Of a stretch of 64,000 nucleotides of DNA, positions 63,473 through 64,000 are shown piece by piece (within the stretch, counting starts at the first letter, position 1; each line of letters opens with the position of its first letter). The stretch comes from Actinokineospora sp. NBRC 105648. GTDB taxonomy: Bacteria > Actinomycetota > Actinomycetes > Mycobacteriales > Pseudonocardiaceae. The stretch is taken from the NCBI RefSeq assembly GCF_030269645.1, contig NZ_BSTR01000025.1:51205-115204 (forward strand). The letters run 5' to 3'. The translations under genes and the position numbers were made by a program. The notes below the pieces were generated by a model. The model saw only the letters and a list, made by a program, of their open reading frames with translations, was not told the origin of the DNA and did not search any database.

Positions 63473-63941
63473 GGTTCGGCGACGACCTCCATCACGGGCG
63501 CTGGCGCGCCATCGGCTTCCGGTGGACACATCGGCGCGTCCACGATGGCCACCCGAAGATCACTGTGGAGTTCGTCGTCACCCGGACGGGTGTTACCGGC
63601 GCCCGGCGACCACCGGTACCGCCAACGGTGGCAACGCGGGGATAACCGCACGTCACGGCCGTGCGGTTGCTCGCAGAATTCGGCCAAACAGACCAAACCT
63701 GTCGCAATATCGCGAGCCGTCCCGCCCGGGTCGGGCGCTCGACGGACCGCCCCGGGCAGACCCCGGGGCCAGGGCCGGCCCCGCCCGCGACGACCAGCAC
63801 GGCGGTCGAGCCCCCGCGTCGGGGGTCCCGGCAAAGCGCGGATCACTCATCCTTTTGTGTCATCGCGGTCGAAGGGACTGCTCCGAGATTGGTTGACACC
63901 TGACCTGTGAGGGCTCGCGTCCTCGCTGGAAGGATGTCTCT
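63473..63941. other. Intergenic region before the transposase gene
   Basis: 469 bp. It should hold the promoter of the SEDS-PBP operon (minus strand). It also holds the left end of the IS element near the right edge, which might begin around 63890 (TTGACACCTGACCTGTGAGG). I see no gene. Confidence 0.4.
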
Positions 63942-64000
63942 GTGCCCAAGCCATACCCCAGGGAGTTCCGCGACGATGTCGTCGCTGTCGCGCGCAAGGG
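63942..64000 (+). CDS. IS3-family transposase OrfA (5' end only)
   Basis: GTG 63942 opens a frame that begins VPKPYPREFRDDVVAVARK, the typical start of IS3-type OrfA proteins (a helix-turn-helix) in actinobacteria. The gene is cut by the window edge after 19 codons. It marks the border of a mobile element next to the GTPase operon. Confidence 0.85.
   Translation, partial: MPKPYPREFRDDVVAVARK

Overview
The window is about 64 kb of very GC-rich DNA with many GTG starts and 4-bp ATGA/GTGA gene overlaps. It has IdeR/DmdR-type iron boxes, a DasR-type operator, an MbtH protein and large NRPS genes. Together these point to a filamentous actinomycete. A Pseudonocardiales-type genus would fit, but that is an inference and I cannot name a species.

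Region 1 (1-33350) is an iron-regulated peptide-siderophore locus, all on the minus strand. In transcription order from the right it holds an iron box, two FecCD permeases, a second iron box, an asymmetric heterodimeric ABC exporter pair, a third iron box, mbtH, a siderophore-interacting flavoprotein, a 6,676-residue five-module NRPS, and a second NRPS that leaves the left edge. My reading of the A-domain codes is Gly - Ser - unassigned - N5-formyl-N5-hydroxyornithine - Ser - Thr - (next module off the edge). Epimerization domains sit in modules 3 to 6. The first condensation domain resembles EntF/DhbF, so an aryl-capped mixed-ligand siderophore is likely. Two oddities lie inside: four in-frame copies of a composite GC-rich repeat with TTGTCCACAGG motifs in the large NRPS, and a 15-bp tandem repeat that has split the two exporter genes and duplicated their junction.

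Region 2 (33415-41549) is mixed: a PadR regulator with a small membrane protein, a membrane Ser/Thr kinase, a papain-like protease with a membrane-anchored partner, a duplicated Lrp/AsnC regulator, a DinB-like protein, a secreted protein and a universal stress protein.

Region 3 (41575-45505) is a tightly overlapping five-gene cassette that looks like a compact bacterial ubiquitin-type pathway. It encodes a membrane protein with an E2-like tail lacking the Cys, a JAB metalloprotease, an E2, a 64-residue protein ending RGG-LG, and a ThiF/E1.

Region 4 (45506-50617) has a GH18 chitinase and a secreted triple-repeat protein, each with a DasR-type operator upstream. It also has a TetR/FBP divergent pair and an MpaB-family oxygenase.

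Region 5 (50618-51295) is noncoding. A pyrimidine tract and a purine tract flank two inverted, homologous ~140-nt hairpin elements whose arms differ by compensating base changes.

Region 6 (51296-63472) is an eight-gene minus-strand operon: a SEDS (FtsW/RodA)-penicillin-binding protein fusion, an atypical membrane kinase, a small membrane protein, a predicted double-GTPase, its GTPase-associated protein, a coiled-coil membrane protein, a MotB-like protein and an unknown protein. An IS3-type transposase begins at the right edge.

The two best candidates for undescribed systems are the E1-E2-JAB cassette and the GTPase/kinase/SEDS-PBP operon. The hairpin pair and the repeats inside the NRPS are the best candidates for unexplained sequence structure.
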